A DNA stretch of 64,000 nucleotides, taken from Sphingomonas sp. LM7. Lineage in GTDB: Bacteria > Pseudomonadota > Alphaproteobacteria > Sphingomonadales > Sphingomonadaceae. The position numbers were made by a program, and so were the translations under genes. The stretch is from positions 2,294,001-2,358,000 of the forward strand of contig NZ_CP019511.1 in assembly GCF_002002925.1 (NCBI RefSeq), read 5' to 3'. Of the stretch, positions 38,422-47,719 are shown one piece after another (the first letter of the stretch is position 1; the number at the start of each line of letters is the position of its first letter). The notes under the pieces were generated by a model. It made no database searches. It was not told where the DNA came from and saw only the letters and a program-made list of their open reading frames with translations.

Positions 38422-40434
38422 CTAGAGATCGTAGTCGAATTTCCTGGCCCAGGGGGCGAGCACCGGCAGCACCGGCTCCAGATGTGCGCGATAGCGATGC
38501 CAGCGGCCGGCGGCGCGCTTGTAGATCGGCTCGACCACCTGCGAATAGCTGGCGGTGGTGATCAGCCCGCGCGACTTTGCCGTGCGGGTATGGTCGAGCG
38601 CCTCGGCGTGCCATTCCAGCCCCAGCCAATCGAATAGCGGCCGGACCTCCGCCTCGACATTCTCGATCAGGCGTTCGTAGACGATCGTGTGGCTGTCGAC
38701 CGAGAGCAACGAGTTGGCACGTTCCCAATGGCTGAAGCTGAGGTCGTAGAGTTCGGCTGCGTCCTCGATCCGCAAGAAGTTCGACATCGCGCGGTTGAGC
38801 TTGAAGTTGCTCATGAAGCAGCTGAGCAGCACGTCGCACGGATGGCGCAGCGCGAGGATGAAGCGCGCTTCGGGGAACAGCCGCTTGATCAGCGGCACCT
38901 TGCTGAGGAACAGCGGCGACTTGTCGACGAGAAGGCGCCCGGGCTCGAGCGGCACTAGCTTGGCGACTGCCTCGAAATAGCGCGCGCGCGCCGCGGCGAT
39001 CTCGTCCGCGCTCATCGTCGCGAGCCTGGCCAGTCCGCCGATCGCTTCGTCAACCATGTTAAGCGGCGGCTTCTCCTCCATCACGATCGTGCCGGGATGG
39101 CCCATCAGGATCGTGTCGAGCAACGTGGTGCCCGAACGCGGGAAGCCGACCAGGAACACCGGCGCGGGATGCTCGGGCGGCGGCGTCTCGCGGCTCCAGC
39201 CGGCTACCCATTCGTGCGTCATCAGCGAAAGCTCGCCGCGGAGTTCAGTACGCAGTTCGGCAGCGCGCGCGATTGGGTCCAGCGGGCCTGCGGCGTGCAG
39301 TCGCGCGGTTTCTTCATACCAGTGGAATGCTTCATCCGAGCGGCCGAGCCGATCGAGCAGCGTCGCTCGCAGATGCGCAGTGCGCTCCGGCTCGATCCCG
39401 GGCGGCACCAGCGCGAGGGCTTCCAGCCCTTCGTCGAAGCGCTTGGCGCGGCGATGCTCGAACGCGCGCAGGAAGCTGAGCGTGCCGATATCGACGCCGC
39501 TCGCTTCGCCCAGCGCGATCAGCGGCGCGAACTCCTCTTCGCGATTGGTGTGCTCATATTGGATGGCGAGGCCGAGATAGGCGTCGCTCGTCGTGGGATC
39601 GAGCGCGAGGACGCGGCGATAGGCCGCCTCCGCCGCATCGGTTTCCATCGCCAGCCCGTGCTCGACTGCGCGCTTGAGCTGGACGCCCGCGTGCGCGGGA
39701 TCCCGCTCCGCCGCCTGCTGCAGCGCCGATAGCGCCTCCTCGTGGCGGCCATCGCCCTTCAGCTGCACATAGAGTTCGTGCAGGGCATGGGCGTCGCCCG
39801 GAAAGTCCGTCGCTGCGGCACGCAGCACGGCTTCGGCTTCGGGACGCCGGCCGGCTTCGCCAAGCGCGGCGGCAAGATTGACTCGCGTCGGCGCCGCGCC
39901 GGGATCGAGCGCCACCGCACGCTCCAGCGCGGCGATGCTGGCGTCATATTCCCCCAGCCCCGACCTGGCGTTGCCGAGGTTGTTCCAGCTCTCGAAATCC
40001 TGCGGCGCACGCGCGAGAATATAGTCGTAGATGTCCGCCGCCTCGGCGAAGCGATCGAGCGACTGCGCGAGGAAGCCGCGATAGCGCGCCACTCGCAGCG
40101 TGGAATCGGTGAGCGCCAGCTCGTGCGTCGCCACGTCGAGCGCCGCTTCGCGATCGCCCAGATCGATCAGCACCGCGACCAGATTGCACGCGATCGTCGC
40201 ATCCGCGGGGCGGCCGAGATGGGCGTGGCGAAGATGACCGGCGGCTCCGGCAAGATCCCCTCCCCGCGCACAGACCATCCCGAGGAAGGCGTGCAGCGGA
40301 GTCGGATCGGCGCTTCGTGGGATCGCGCTTTCGGCGAGCGAACGGGCGCGAGGGAAGTCGCCCGCCTGCGCAGCGCGCATTGCTTCGCGGAGCGCTTCCG
40401 CAGTGGTTGCGTCGAGCATCGGTGCACTGGCCAT
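38422..40434 (-). CDS. TPR-repeat sulfotransferase (Sulfotransfer_3 type)
   Basis: 670 residues. The first about 370 are tetratricopeptide repeats (for example W.NLGNARSGLGEYDASIAALERAVALDPG). The C-terminal domain has the 5'-PAPS loop FLVGFPRSGTTLLDTIL (about residue 425) and a 3'-phosphate motif region FILALRHPCDVLLSCFMSN. It would transfer sulfate from PAPS to an unknown acceptor (protein, glycan or small molecule). No signal peptide is seen. It lies downstream of a TonB receptor on the same strand, but a strong terminator separates them. Confidence 0.88.
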   Translation of the reverse strand: MASAPMLDATTAEALREAMRAAQAGDFPRARSLAESAIPRSADPTPLHAFLGMVCARGGDLAGAAGHLRHAHLGRPADATIACNLVAVLIDLGDREAALDVATHELALTDSTLRVARYRGFLAQSLDRFAEAADIYDYILARAPQDFESWNNLGNARSGLGEYDASIAALERAVALDPGAAPTRVNLAAALGEAGRRPEAEAVLRAAATDFPGDAHALHELYVQLKGDGRHEEALSALQQAAERDPAHAGVQLKRAVEHGLAMETDAAEAAYRRVLALDPTTSDAYLGLAIQYEHTNREEEFAPLIALGEASGVDIGTLSFLRAFEHRRAKRFDEGLEALALVPPGIEPERTAHLRATLLDRLGRSDEAFHWYEETARLHAAGPLDPIARAAELRTELRGELSLMTHEWVAGWSRETPPPEHPAPVFLVGFPRSGTTLLDTILMGHPGTIVMEEKPPLNMVDEAIGGLARLATMSADEIAAARARYFEAVAKLVPLEPGRLLVDKSPLFLSKVPLIKRLFPEARFILALRHPCDVLLSCFMSNFKLNRAMSNFLRIEDAAELYDLSFSHWERANSLLSVDSHTIVYERLIENVEAEVRPLFDWLGLEWHAEALDHTRTAKSRGLITTASYSQVVEPIYKRAAGRWHRYRAHLEPVLPVLAPWARKFDYDL

Positions 40435-40495
40435 CGCTCAGCTATGAACCGGCAGGCGCGATCGGGGCAAGCGTTGCGGTGCAGGCGCAGGACGC

Positions 40496-40529
40496 AAAAA
40501 AAGGGGCGGCTGAACGCGTCAGCCGCCCC
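40496..40529 (-). terminator. Strong intrinsic terminator after TonB receptor gene
   Basis: On the minus strand GGGGCGGCTGA-CGCGT-TCAGCCGCCCC (11-base-pair perfect stem) is followed directly by seven T. It lies 20 bases after the receptor stop, the best Rho-independent terminator in the window. Confidence 0.92.
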
Positions 40530-40549
40530 GATCTTTCGAGTTCCGAACT

Positions 40550-43500
40550 TTAGAAGTTCAGGGTCACGCCTGCGAACAGGTAGCGGCCCAGCGCATCATA
40601 GGTGCCCGGATAGGTATTGCCGTTGCACGGACCGGTCGGGCAGAGGTTCGAACCCCCGCGACCTGCGTTGCCCGAGGTCACCAGCGGCGGCTCGAGGTCG
40701 AACAGGTTGTTGACGCCGAGACGGAAGGTGTACGCTTCGCCGATGGCGAAGCTGGTCGCCAGATCGACGTAGTTCATCGCCCGCAGACGCGTGCCCGGCT
40801 CATAGTTGAACGCGCCCGCCAGGCTTGCCTGGTCAGTCGTGGTCTCCGCATGGATCGGCCCGATATGACGCCACTGGACCGACAGGCCGACGCCGCCGTC
40901 CATCTGCAGCGTCGCACGCAGCTTGTGGCGCCATTCGGGAAGCGGTGCGCCCGATTCCGTGGTGCCGCCCACGCTGCAGGTCGGACCATAGAGGCCGGCG
41001 CAGTCATAAGGCTCGGTCAGGCCGTTGTTGACCTTGTAGCTGTCGAGGTAGGTGCCGTTCATGTTGAGCGACAGCCGCCCGAAGCTGCCAAGCTCCATCG
41101 AGTAGGACGCGCCCACTTCGATGCCCTTGGTCTGCAGCTCGCCGACATTGTTCGGCAGATCGCTGACAAAGCCGCCCGGGGTGAGCCAGAGCGAACCCGC
41201 CGCGTCACGATTGATCAGCGCACACGACGCCGGCGTGAACGTGGCAGTCGCGTTGTCGGTGCAATCCGCGAGAATCGAGTCCTGCCCGAACGAACGGATC
41301 GCCTGTTCGACCTTGATGTCGAAATAGTCGACCGTCAGCGCGAAGCGCGGGACGAAGCTAGGCTGGAAGACGACGCCGAGCGTCTTGGTGGTCGCCTTTT
41401 CCGGCTGCAGATCAGCGTTGCCGCCGATCAGGCCGTTATACTGGCCAGCCGGGTTCGCCGCGGTGCCCTGACCAACCACGAAGCCCTGTGCAAGGCAGCC
41501 ATAGTTGGTTGCGGTGATCGCACCGATGCCGGCGCACGGATCTTCCGAACCGTTGAGGCCGACAGTCGCAGTCGAGAACAGTTCCTGGATGTTTGGTGCG
41601 CGGACTGCACGGTTGTAAGTGCCGCGGAACCGGACGTCGCTGATCGGCGCGAAATCGACACCGACCTTGTAGGTGTCGGTATCATAGCTGCGGCTGGCGC
41701 TCGTCTTGTACGCCGAGTGACGGTAGCCGGCGTTGAGCGACAGCAGGTCGATGAAGCTGTCCTGCACCAGCGGGATCTGCGTCTCGCCGAAGAACTCGAA
41801 CACGCGGAAGTTGCCCGAGATCGGCAACGTCGCGCCGCCCTGACCGGTCAGATCGTTGGTCTGGAAGGCGTTGTCGGTCTTGAGCTCGAGCTCGGTCTTG
41901 CGCCATTCGACACCGACGTTGATGCCGACACCTTCGCTCGCCCACGGGGTCTGGAGGCCGTAGCCGCCCAGCTGACCGGTGAACGACACGTTGGCCACCT
42001 GCTCGGTGGTCTGGCCGCTCTGGAAGCCCGTCGCCGAGAGGTAGGCGACCGATGCCGGGCTCGCAGCGCCGATGCCGCCAAAGATGTTGTACGGCACGCA
42101 GTTGGTGTCGGTGCCGTCGAGCGCCGAACGGCAGATCGGATTGACGCCGGCAACGCGCGGATCATCGATCACGTCCAGGGCACGCGTCAGACGCGCAGCC
42201 GAGAACTCGTTCGAATAAACCTGCTGATACTTGACGCGGCCGAACTGGTAATAGGCGTCGTACGACCATTCATCGCCCAGATCGCCCTTAGCGCCGATCA
42301 CACCGCGATAGTTGGTGTGCTGGAGATCCGACTGACGCGGACCGCCTTCGACGTTGCGGCGGAGCACCTGGAGATAGCCACGGTTATACGCCGTGCCGGT
42401 GATCGGGTCGAAGAACGTCCGCGCCGGCAGGGCCGGGTTGGGATTGTAGGGCGCACCGATCGCGAGCGGGAAGTTGCCCAGGAAGCCGTTGATCAGGTTT
42501 TCCTGGTCAAAGATGACCGCGCGCTGCGCCGGCGAGATCAGCGGATTGTCGCTGTTGATCGTCAGCGTGTTGCCGAAATTGCCCGACGGCGCGATCTGCG
42601 CGACCGTGCGATCGTCCATGAACATGAACTCGAGGTACGGCTTGAATGCCGCATCGACTTCGTAGTTCGCGAAGACGCCCGCAGTGTAACGCTCGTCCGG
42701 ACGCTGGAAATAATTGGTCGGAGCGAAGTTGAAGCGAGTCGAGCCCGGCGCAAAGCCGCCGCCCGGCTGGAAGTTGAAGAAGGTCGAAGTGCCGCCGTCG
42801 AACACGAGCACATTGCCTTCGGCCGAAGTCGCCGAACCGCCGCAGGTCGGCGCGCCGGCGCCGGTGTTCTGGATGGTGCATGCGCTGAAGTCGCGGCGGG
42901 ACTGGGTGACTGCATTGACCTTGCGATAGCCGAAATAGGCCGTGGCGTGACCGCGCTCGTCACCGCCGAAGCTGGTGCCGACCGCGAAGGTCGCGTCGAA
43001 TGCAGCACCGTCGACGACGCTGCTCGTCGGATAGTCGAAACCGCGGCGGCCGAGCGCCTGTTGCGCATTGAGCAGCGACGGGGTCAGGTCGTTGCGGTTG
43101 GTGTGCTGGTAGATGCCGTATTGCGCATCGACCCGAACGCCTTCGAAATCGGTGTCGATGATGAAGTTGACGACGCCGGCGACTGCGTCCGCGCCGTAGG
43201 TCGACGACGCGCCGCCGGTCAGCACTTCGACGCGCTTGAGCATCGCTGCGGGGATGATGTTGATGTCGGCAGCCGAACCGCTGCTCGGGCTCGGATCACC
43301 CGGAAGCAGGCGACGGCCATTGACCATGCTGAGCGTGCGGGCCGAACCGAGGCCGCGAAGATCGACCGTGGCCGTGCCGTCCGCGCCGTTCGCCATGGCG
43401 GACGTCTGGCTAGCGAAAACACCCGGAAGCGAGTTCAGCAGATCCTCGACGCGAGTCGTGCCCTGCAGCTTGACGTCTTCGGCACCGATGACGGTAACCG

Positions 43501-43708
43501 GCGCGGTGGAAGTGATGTTGGCCTGCGGAATGCGCGAGCCGGTGACGACGATATCCCCCTGGGGCGTCGCAGCTTCGTCGGCGGTCTGGCCTTCGACGGG
43601 TCCGGATACCGGCACGTCCTGGGCATAGGCCGGCGCTGCAAGCAGCACGGCACAAAGCGCCATCGGGGCCGCTGTCCGCCGTAGATACTGGGCGAGCTGT
43701 TGTTTCAT
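40550..43708 (-). CDS. TonB-dependent outer-membrane receptor
   Basis: 1052 residues from the ATG at 43708 (MKQQLAQYLRRTAAPMALC), with AAGGACG upstream and a signal peptide ending AYAQ. The plug domain starts DIVVTGSRIPQANITSTAPVTVIG. LRGLGSARTLSMVNGRRLLPGD and VEVLTGGASSTYGADAVAGVVNFI are plug hallmarks. It ends with the outer-membrane-insertion signature LFAGVTLNF. Transports an unknown nutrient (large oligomeric receptors of this type take peptides or glycans as well as iron carriers). Confidence 0.94.
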   Translation of the reverse strand: MKQQLAQYLRRTAAPMALCAVLLAAPAYAQDVPVSGPVEGQTADEAATPQGDIVVTGSRIPQANITSTAPVTVIGAEDVKLQGTTRVEDLLNSLPGVFASQTSAMANGADGTATVDLRGLGSARTLSMVNGRRLLPGDPSPSSGSAADINIIPAAMLKRVEVLTGGASSTYGADAVAGVVNFIIDTDFEGVRVDAQYGIYQHTNRNDLTPSLLNAQQALGRRGFDYPTSSVVDGAAFDATFAVGTSFGGDERGHATAYFGYRKVNAVTQSRRDFSACTIQNTGAGAPTCGGSATSAEGNVLVFDGGTSTFFNFQPGGGFAPGSTRFNFAPTNYFQRPDERYTAGVFANYEVDAAFKPYLEFMFMDDRTVAQIAPSGNFGNTLTINSDNPLISPAQRAVIFDQENLINGFLGNFPLAIGAPYNPNPALPARTFFDPITGTAYNRGYLQVLRRNVEGGPRQSDLQHTNYRGVIGAKGDLGDEWSYDAYYQFGRVKYQQVYSNEFSAARLTRALDVIDDPRVAGVNPICRSALDGTDTNCVPYNIFGGIGAASPASVAYLSATGFQSGQTTEQVANVSFTGQLGGYGLQTPWASEGVGINVGVEWRKTELELKTDNAFQTNDLTGQGGATLPISGNFRVFEFFGETQIPLVQDSFIDLLSLNAGYRHSAYKTSASRSYDTDTYKVGVDFAPISDVRFRGTYNRAVRAPNIQELFSTATVGLNGSEDPCAGIGAITATNYGCLAQGFVVGQGTAANPAGQYNGLIGGNADLQPEKATTKTLGVVFQPSFVPRFALTVDYFDIKVEQAIRSFGQDSILADCTDNATATFTPASCALINRDAAGSLWLTPGGFVSDLPNNVGELQTKGIEVGASYSMELGSFGRLSLNMNGTYLDSYKVNNGLTEPYDCAGLYGPTCSVGGTTESGAPLPEWRHKLRATLQMDGGVGLSVQWRHIGPIHAETTTDQASLAGAFNYEPGTRLRAMNYVDLATSFAIGEAYTFRLGVNNLFDLEPPLVTSGNAGRGGSNLCPTGPCNGNTYPGTYDALGRYLFAGVTLNF

Positions 43709-43897
43709 TGCCACGTCCTTTTTTCCCTCTTTCACGGCCGAAGCCGCAATATTCGGGAAAAAGCACGGTATGAACGCAACTGTAAATTGCTCCGGCATGC
43801 TGCACCTGCAACAAATAAATTCTGTTACCGAAATGCAACATTACGAAATCGGCGTGCAACGGCCCTGTAGGCGCCCTTAGCGGGTGCAATATTCAGG

Positions 43898-44767
43898 TCA
43901 GTCGGCTGCCGGCATCGGCCCCGCGACAAGCAGCGGATCGATCCGCGCGTCGCGCCATTTGAGGCTCCAATGGAGATGCGGCCCGGTCGCGCGGCCCGTG
44001 CGGCCTACCGTGCCGACCGGCTGTCCGCGCCGGACCTGCTGCCCCGGCTTCACGTCGATTCGAGTCAAATGCATGAAGGCGGTGTTGAGCCCCATGCCGT
44101 GATCGATCATCAGCAGATTGCCTTCGAGCGTGAACGGTCTTGCAGCTGCGAGCACGACGACGCCGTCGGCCGGCGCCAGCACCACCGTCCCGGTCGGGCG
44201 CGCGATGTCGATGCCCGAATGATAGGATCCCGGCTCGCCGCGATAGATGCGCTGCGATCCGAACAGCGTCGAAATACGCCCGGTAACCGGCCAGAGGAAA
44301 GTCTGGCGCCATCCCTGCGCGTCGCTTTGCATCGCCCGTGCGGCGTTGATCTGGGCAAGTTCGGCGGGACGGGCGCGCTCGAATTCAGGGCGCGGCACCG
44401 GATATTTGGGCAGCGTGTTGAGCCGGGAAATGTCCCAGGCACGCGGCGCGATCGACAGCGTCTGGCGAACTTCAGTGCCATTGGCGAACCGCGCGACGAG
44501 GAGCGTGGTCGGACCGGCATCGCGATCGAACGCGATCAGGAACCGGCGATCGGGCGCCAGCTGGACCGGCGCACCGCCGAGGCTGAGCAAAGTCGTCCCG
44601 CGCGGCGCGGTGCCCATCGCGAAGCCGCCCTGGACCAATTGCCCGATAAGGCCGAAGCGATCCTGCTGTTGAAGGGCGGGCGCAGCCGGCCGCGCCTGGT
44701 GGCCTTGCGCCGAGCCGACGAGCGATGCCGTCACCAGTACGACGGTAGCGAGGCCCCGAGTTCTCAT
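43898..44767 (-). CDS. Exported M23 (LytM/peptidoglycan endopeptidase-like) protein
   Basis: 289 residues from the ATG at 44767 (MRTRGLATVVLVTASL), with a signal peptide to about 20. The C-terminal M23 domain has YHSGIDIARPTGTVVLAPADG, DHGMGLNTAFMHL and the zinc/catalytic HLHWSLKW. The upstream half is a beta domain typical of M23B proteins. Cuts peptidoglycan cross-bridges in the periplasm, or activates amidases. Its ATG overlaps the DUF2093 gene stop. Confidence 0.93.
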   Translation of the reverse strand: MRTRGLATVVLVTASLVGSAQGHQARPAAPALQQQDRFGLIGQLVQGGFAMGTAPRGTTLLSLGGAPVQLAPDRRFLIAFDRDAGPTTLLVARFANGTEVRQTLSIAPRAWDISRLNTLPKYPVPRPEFERARPAELAQINAARAMQSDAQGWRQTFLWPVTGRISTLFGSQRIYRGEPGSYHSGIDIARPTGTVVLAPADGVVVLAAARPFTLEGNLLMIDHGMGLNTAFMHLTRIDVKPGQQVRRGQPVGTVGRTGRATGPHLHWSLKWRDARIDPLLVAGPMPAAD

Positions 44768-44964
44768 TTGCCGTGTAGCGCCTTGGCCGCCTGCTCGGCG
44801 CTGGCATAGGGCTCCTGCCGCTCGGCGCTCCAATAGCGCAGCATTTCGAGCGGGATCTGCTCGCCGCTGACGGCGCAGGCGACGTGATCGCCGGCGGCGA
44901 GCACGCGGAAGCTGTTGGCCATGTAGTGGAGCTTGGCGGCGCGGGCGGTGTTGGAAGTCAGCAT
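44764..44964 (-). CDS. DUF2093 family protein
   Basis: 66 residues. AKLHYMANSFRVLAAGDHVACAVSGEQIPLEMLRYWSAERQEPYASAEQA is the DUF2093 core (YLRYWS-like). The family is restricted to alphaproteobacteria and of unknown function, usually near xseA as here (25 bases from its stop). The start at 44964 fits the family; the longer open frame to 45072 overlaps xseA. Confidence 0.9.
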   Translation of the reverse strand: MLTSNTARAAKLHYMANSFRVLAAGDHVACAVSGEQIPLEMLRYWSAERQEPYASAEQAAKALHGK

Positions 44965-44989
44965 GGCATTCTCGGTCCGGTTGCTGGTT

Positions 44990-46369
44990 TCATAACAGGC
45001 TTGGCTGTTCCGGAGCTGAACCGCTGTAGGATTTGCCGCCGGGCCGCTCAACCCGGGCATCGACCGAGCCATCGCTGAAGTGGAGCGTCACGGCCTGCGC
45101 AGCGCGCGCGCCCTCGGCGGTGGCGACCACCTTTTGCGTGCCGCGCGCCTCGACCCAGGCATAGCCCTTCTCCAGCGGGCGATTAGGATGGACGAGGTCG
45201 AGATGGCGGCCGAGCCCCTCGAACTTCTGCCGCGCCGCGGCGAGGCGCTGGTCAAGCATCGCCGGGCGCAGCGCCGCGGCGCCCTTGTCGAGCTGGCCGC
45301 GCGCCAGCGTCACGCGGCGTTCGAGCGCACGATCGAGCCGGCCGGCAAGGTCGTCCATCTTCTGCCGCTGGGGGCCGAGCAGCGCATCGCGGCGCGGCAG
45401 CACGCGAACAAGTGCGGCGAGCCGCTCGCCCGCGCGTTCACGATAGCGGCGGACGCAACGCTCGGTGCGGTGCGCAAGCGTGGCTACGGTATGGCGAACG
45501 TCGGCCAGCACCGGCACTGCGATCTCGGCGGCGGCGGTGGGCGTCGGCGCGCGCAGATCGGCGGCGAAATCACACAGGCTGGTGTCGGTCTCGTGGCCGA
45601 CGGCGGAAATCACCGGGATTTCGCTGGCTGCGACCGCACGGACGACGGCTTCCTCGTTGAACGACCAGAGATCCTCGACCGAACCGCCGCCGCGCGCGAC
45701 GATCAGCAAGTCGGGACGGCGGATCGGGCCATCGGCGGGCAACGCGTTGAAGCCCTGGACCGCGGCGGCCACTTCGGCGGCAGCGCCCTCCCCCTGCACC
45801 TTTACCGGCCAGACCAGGACGTGCGTGGGGAAGCGATCTGCGAGCCGGTGGAGGATGTCGCGGATCACGGCGCCGGTGGGCGATGTCACTACGCCTATTG
45901 TGCGCGGCATATGGGGCAAGGGCTTCTTGCGCGCGGCATCGAACAGCCCCTCGCCCGCCAGCTTTGCCTTCAACTTCTCGAACAGCGCCATCAGCGCGCC
46001 TTCGCCGGCGAGCTCCATCCGCTCGATCACGATCTGGTATTTGGAGCGTCCGGGATAGATGGTGAGCTTGCCGGTCGCGATCACTTCGAGACCGTCCTGC
46101 GGGGCGAAGGCGAGCGCGCTGGCGGCACCGCGCCAGATCACCCCGTCGATCACCGCATCGGCATCCTTGAGGGCGAGATAGGCATGGCCCGAGGCGGCAC
46201 GCTTCCAGCCCGAAATCTCGCCGCGCAGCCGGACATGGCCGAACTCGCCCTCCACCATCCGCTTCAATGCAAGCGACAGTTCGCTGACGCTGAGCGCCGG
46301 TGCGTTGTCCCCCGGCATTTGCTCGGCTACGAGCCGCCCGGATGACGTATCGAAAAAGGGATCGGGCAT
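44990..46369 (-). CDS. xseA: Exodeoxyribonuclease VII large subunit
   Basis: 459 residues. The OB-fold ([31 protein letters not shown]) is followed by the catalytic region with [18 protein letters not shown] and [16 protein letters not shown], then a helical C-terminal half and [10 protein letters not shown]. With XseB it degrades single-stranded DNA. The start ATG at 46369 overlaps the purD ATG on the other strand (shared CATG). A later in-frame ATG (before [10 protein letters not shown], 17 codons on) is possible. Confidence 0.94.
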   Translation of the reverse strand: MPDPFFDTSSGRLVAEQMPGDNAPALSVSELSLALKRMVEGEFGHVRLRGEISGWKRAASGHAYLALKDADAVIDGVIWRGAASALAFAPQDGLEVIATGKLTIYPGRSKYQIVIERMELAGEGALMALFEKLKAKLAGEGLFDAARKKPLPHMPRTIGVVTSPTGAVIRDILHRLADRFPTHVLVWPVKVQGEGAAAEVAAAVQGFNALPADGPIRRPDLLIVARGGGSVEDLWSFNEEAVVRAVAASEIPVISAVGHETDTSLCDFAADLRAPTPTAAAEIAVPVLADVRHTVATLAHRTERCVRRYRERAGERLAALVRVLPRRDALLGPQRQKMDDLAGRLDRALERRVTLARGQLDKGAAALRPAMLDQRLAAARQKFEGLGRHLDLVHPNRPLEKGYAWVEARGTQKVVATAEGARAAQAVTLHFSDGSVDARVERPGGKSYSGSAPEQPSLL

Positions 46370-47642
46370 GAACGTCCTGCTGTTGGGATCAGGGGGCCGC
46401 GAACATGCGCTCGCGTGGAAACTGGCGCAATCGCCGCTGCTTGCGAAGCTCTATGCCGCGCCCGGCAATCCGGGAATAGCGCAGCATGCCGAATGCGTCG
46501 ACATTGCGCTTAACGACCACCGCGCGATCATTGATTTCTGCATCCGCCATTCGATCGGCTTCGTAGTGATCGGGCCCGAGGCGCCACTGGTCGGCGGGCT
46601 CGGCGACAATTTGCGCACGATGGGCGTCGGCGTGTTCGGGCCGAACAAGGCCGCAGCGCAGCTCGAGGGATCGAAGGGCTTCACCAAGGATCTCTGCGCG
46701 CGCGAGAAGATCCCTACCGCGGGCTATGTCCGCGTCGAGAGCCGCGACGGCGGGTTGGCCGCACTACAGGACTTCGACTTGCCGGTGGTGGTCAAGGCCG
46801 ACGGGCTGGCCGCGGGCAAGGGCGTCACCGTGGCGATGACGCACGAGGAAGCAGAAGAGGCGATCCGCGCGATCTTCGCGGTGTCCGGCGGCAGCGCGGT
46901 GATCGAGGAGTTCCTGGAAGGCGAGGAAGCCAGCCTCTTCGTGCTGACCGACGGCACCACGCTGCTTCCGTTCGGATCGGCGCAGGATCACAAGCGCGTC
47001 GGCGACGGTGACACTGGCCCGAACACCGGCGGCATGGGCGCCTATAGTCCCGCGCGGGTGCTGACTCCGGCGCTGGAGCGCGAGGCGATCGACACGATCG
47101 TGCGGCCGACGGTGGAAGCGCTGGCGCGGATGGGCGCGCCTTATTCGGGCATCCTCTATGCCGGGCTGATGCTGACTCGTACCGGTCCCAAGCTGATCGA
47201 GTACAACGCCCGCTTCGGCGATCCGGAATGCCAGGTGCTGATGCTGCGCTATGAAGGCGACCTGCTCGAACTGATGCTAGCCACTGCGAAGGGCGAGCTA
47301 GCCGGCCGGTCCGATCCGGTCTTCTCGGCGGACACCGCGCTGACCGTGGTGATGGCGGCGAACGGCTATCCGGGCACGCCCGAGACCGGTGGCGCGATCC
47401 GCGGGATCGACGCGGCGGAAGCCACCGGCGCGAAAATCTTCCATGCCGGCACGCGGCTGGAGGGCGACACGCTGGTTGCGAGCGGCGGGCGCGTACTGGC
47501 AGTGACGGCACGCGGTAACTCGGTCCGAACCGCACAGGCGACTGCCTATCGCGGAGTGGACGCACTCGATTTCGCCACCGGTTTTTGCCGGCGCGATATC
47601 GGATGGCGCGAAGTGGAGCGTGAGGGCGCCGCGCCGGCATAA
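46368..47642 (+). CDS. purD: Phosphoribosylamine-glycine ligase PurD
   Basis: 424 residues starting [21 protein letters not shown]. An ATP-grasp enzyme with [13 protein letters not shown], the [10 protein letters not shown] segment, and [14 protein letters not shown]. Second step of purine synthesis. AAAGGGA lies about ten bases upstream, inside xseA. The start codon overlaps the xseA start codon head-to-head. Confidence 0.97.
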   Translation: MNVLLLGSGGREHALAWKLAQSPLLAKLYAAPGNPGIAQHAECVDIALNDHRAIIDFCIRHSIGFVVIGPEAPLVGGLGDNLRTMGVGVFGPNKAAAQLEGSKGFTKDLCAREKIPTAGYVRVESRDGGLAALQDFDLPVVVKADGLAAGKGVTVAMTHEEAEEAIRAIFAVSGGSAVIEEFLEGEEASLFVLTDGTTLLPFGSAQDHKRVGDGDTGPNTGGMGAYSPARVLTPALEREAIDTIVRPTVEALARMGAPYSGILYAGLMLTRTGPKLIEYNARFGDPECQVLMLRYEGDLLELMLATAKGELAGRSDPVFSADTALTVVMAANGYPGTPETGGAIRGIDAAEATGAKIFHAGTRLEGDTLVASGGRVLAVTARGNSVRTAQATAYRGVDALDFATGFCRRDIGWREVEREGAAPA

Positions 47643-47719
47643 GGTCCGCTCGCGCAGGGCTTGTCAGCAACGCGCCGGTGCCGCATCGACACAGTATAGT
47701 TCTTGTCGGGAGCACCATC

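Noticed and set aside
38339..38839. N-terminal extension of the small Cys protein to 253 residues
   Set aside because: Would overlap the end of the sulfotransferase gene and hides a clear signal peptide start at 38338.
40642..40661. tRNA-like GGTTCGAACCCCCG (T-arm pattern)
   Set aside because: Inside the TonB receptor coding sequence; no acceptor, D or anticodon arms around it.
40850..43684. 944-codon plus-strand frame
   Set aside because: Antisense of the TonB receptor; codon pattern follows the opposite strand.
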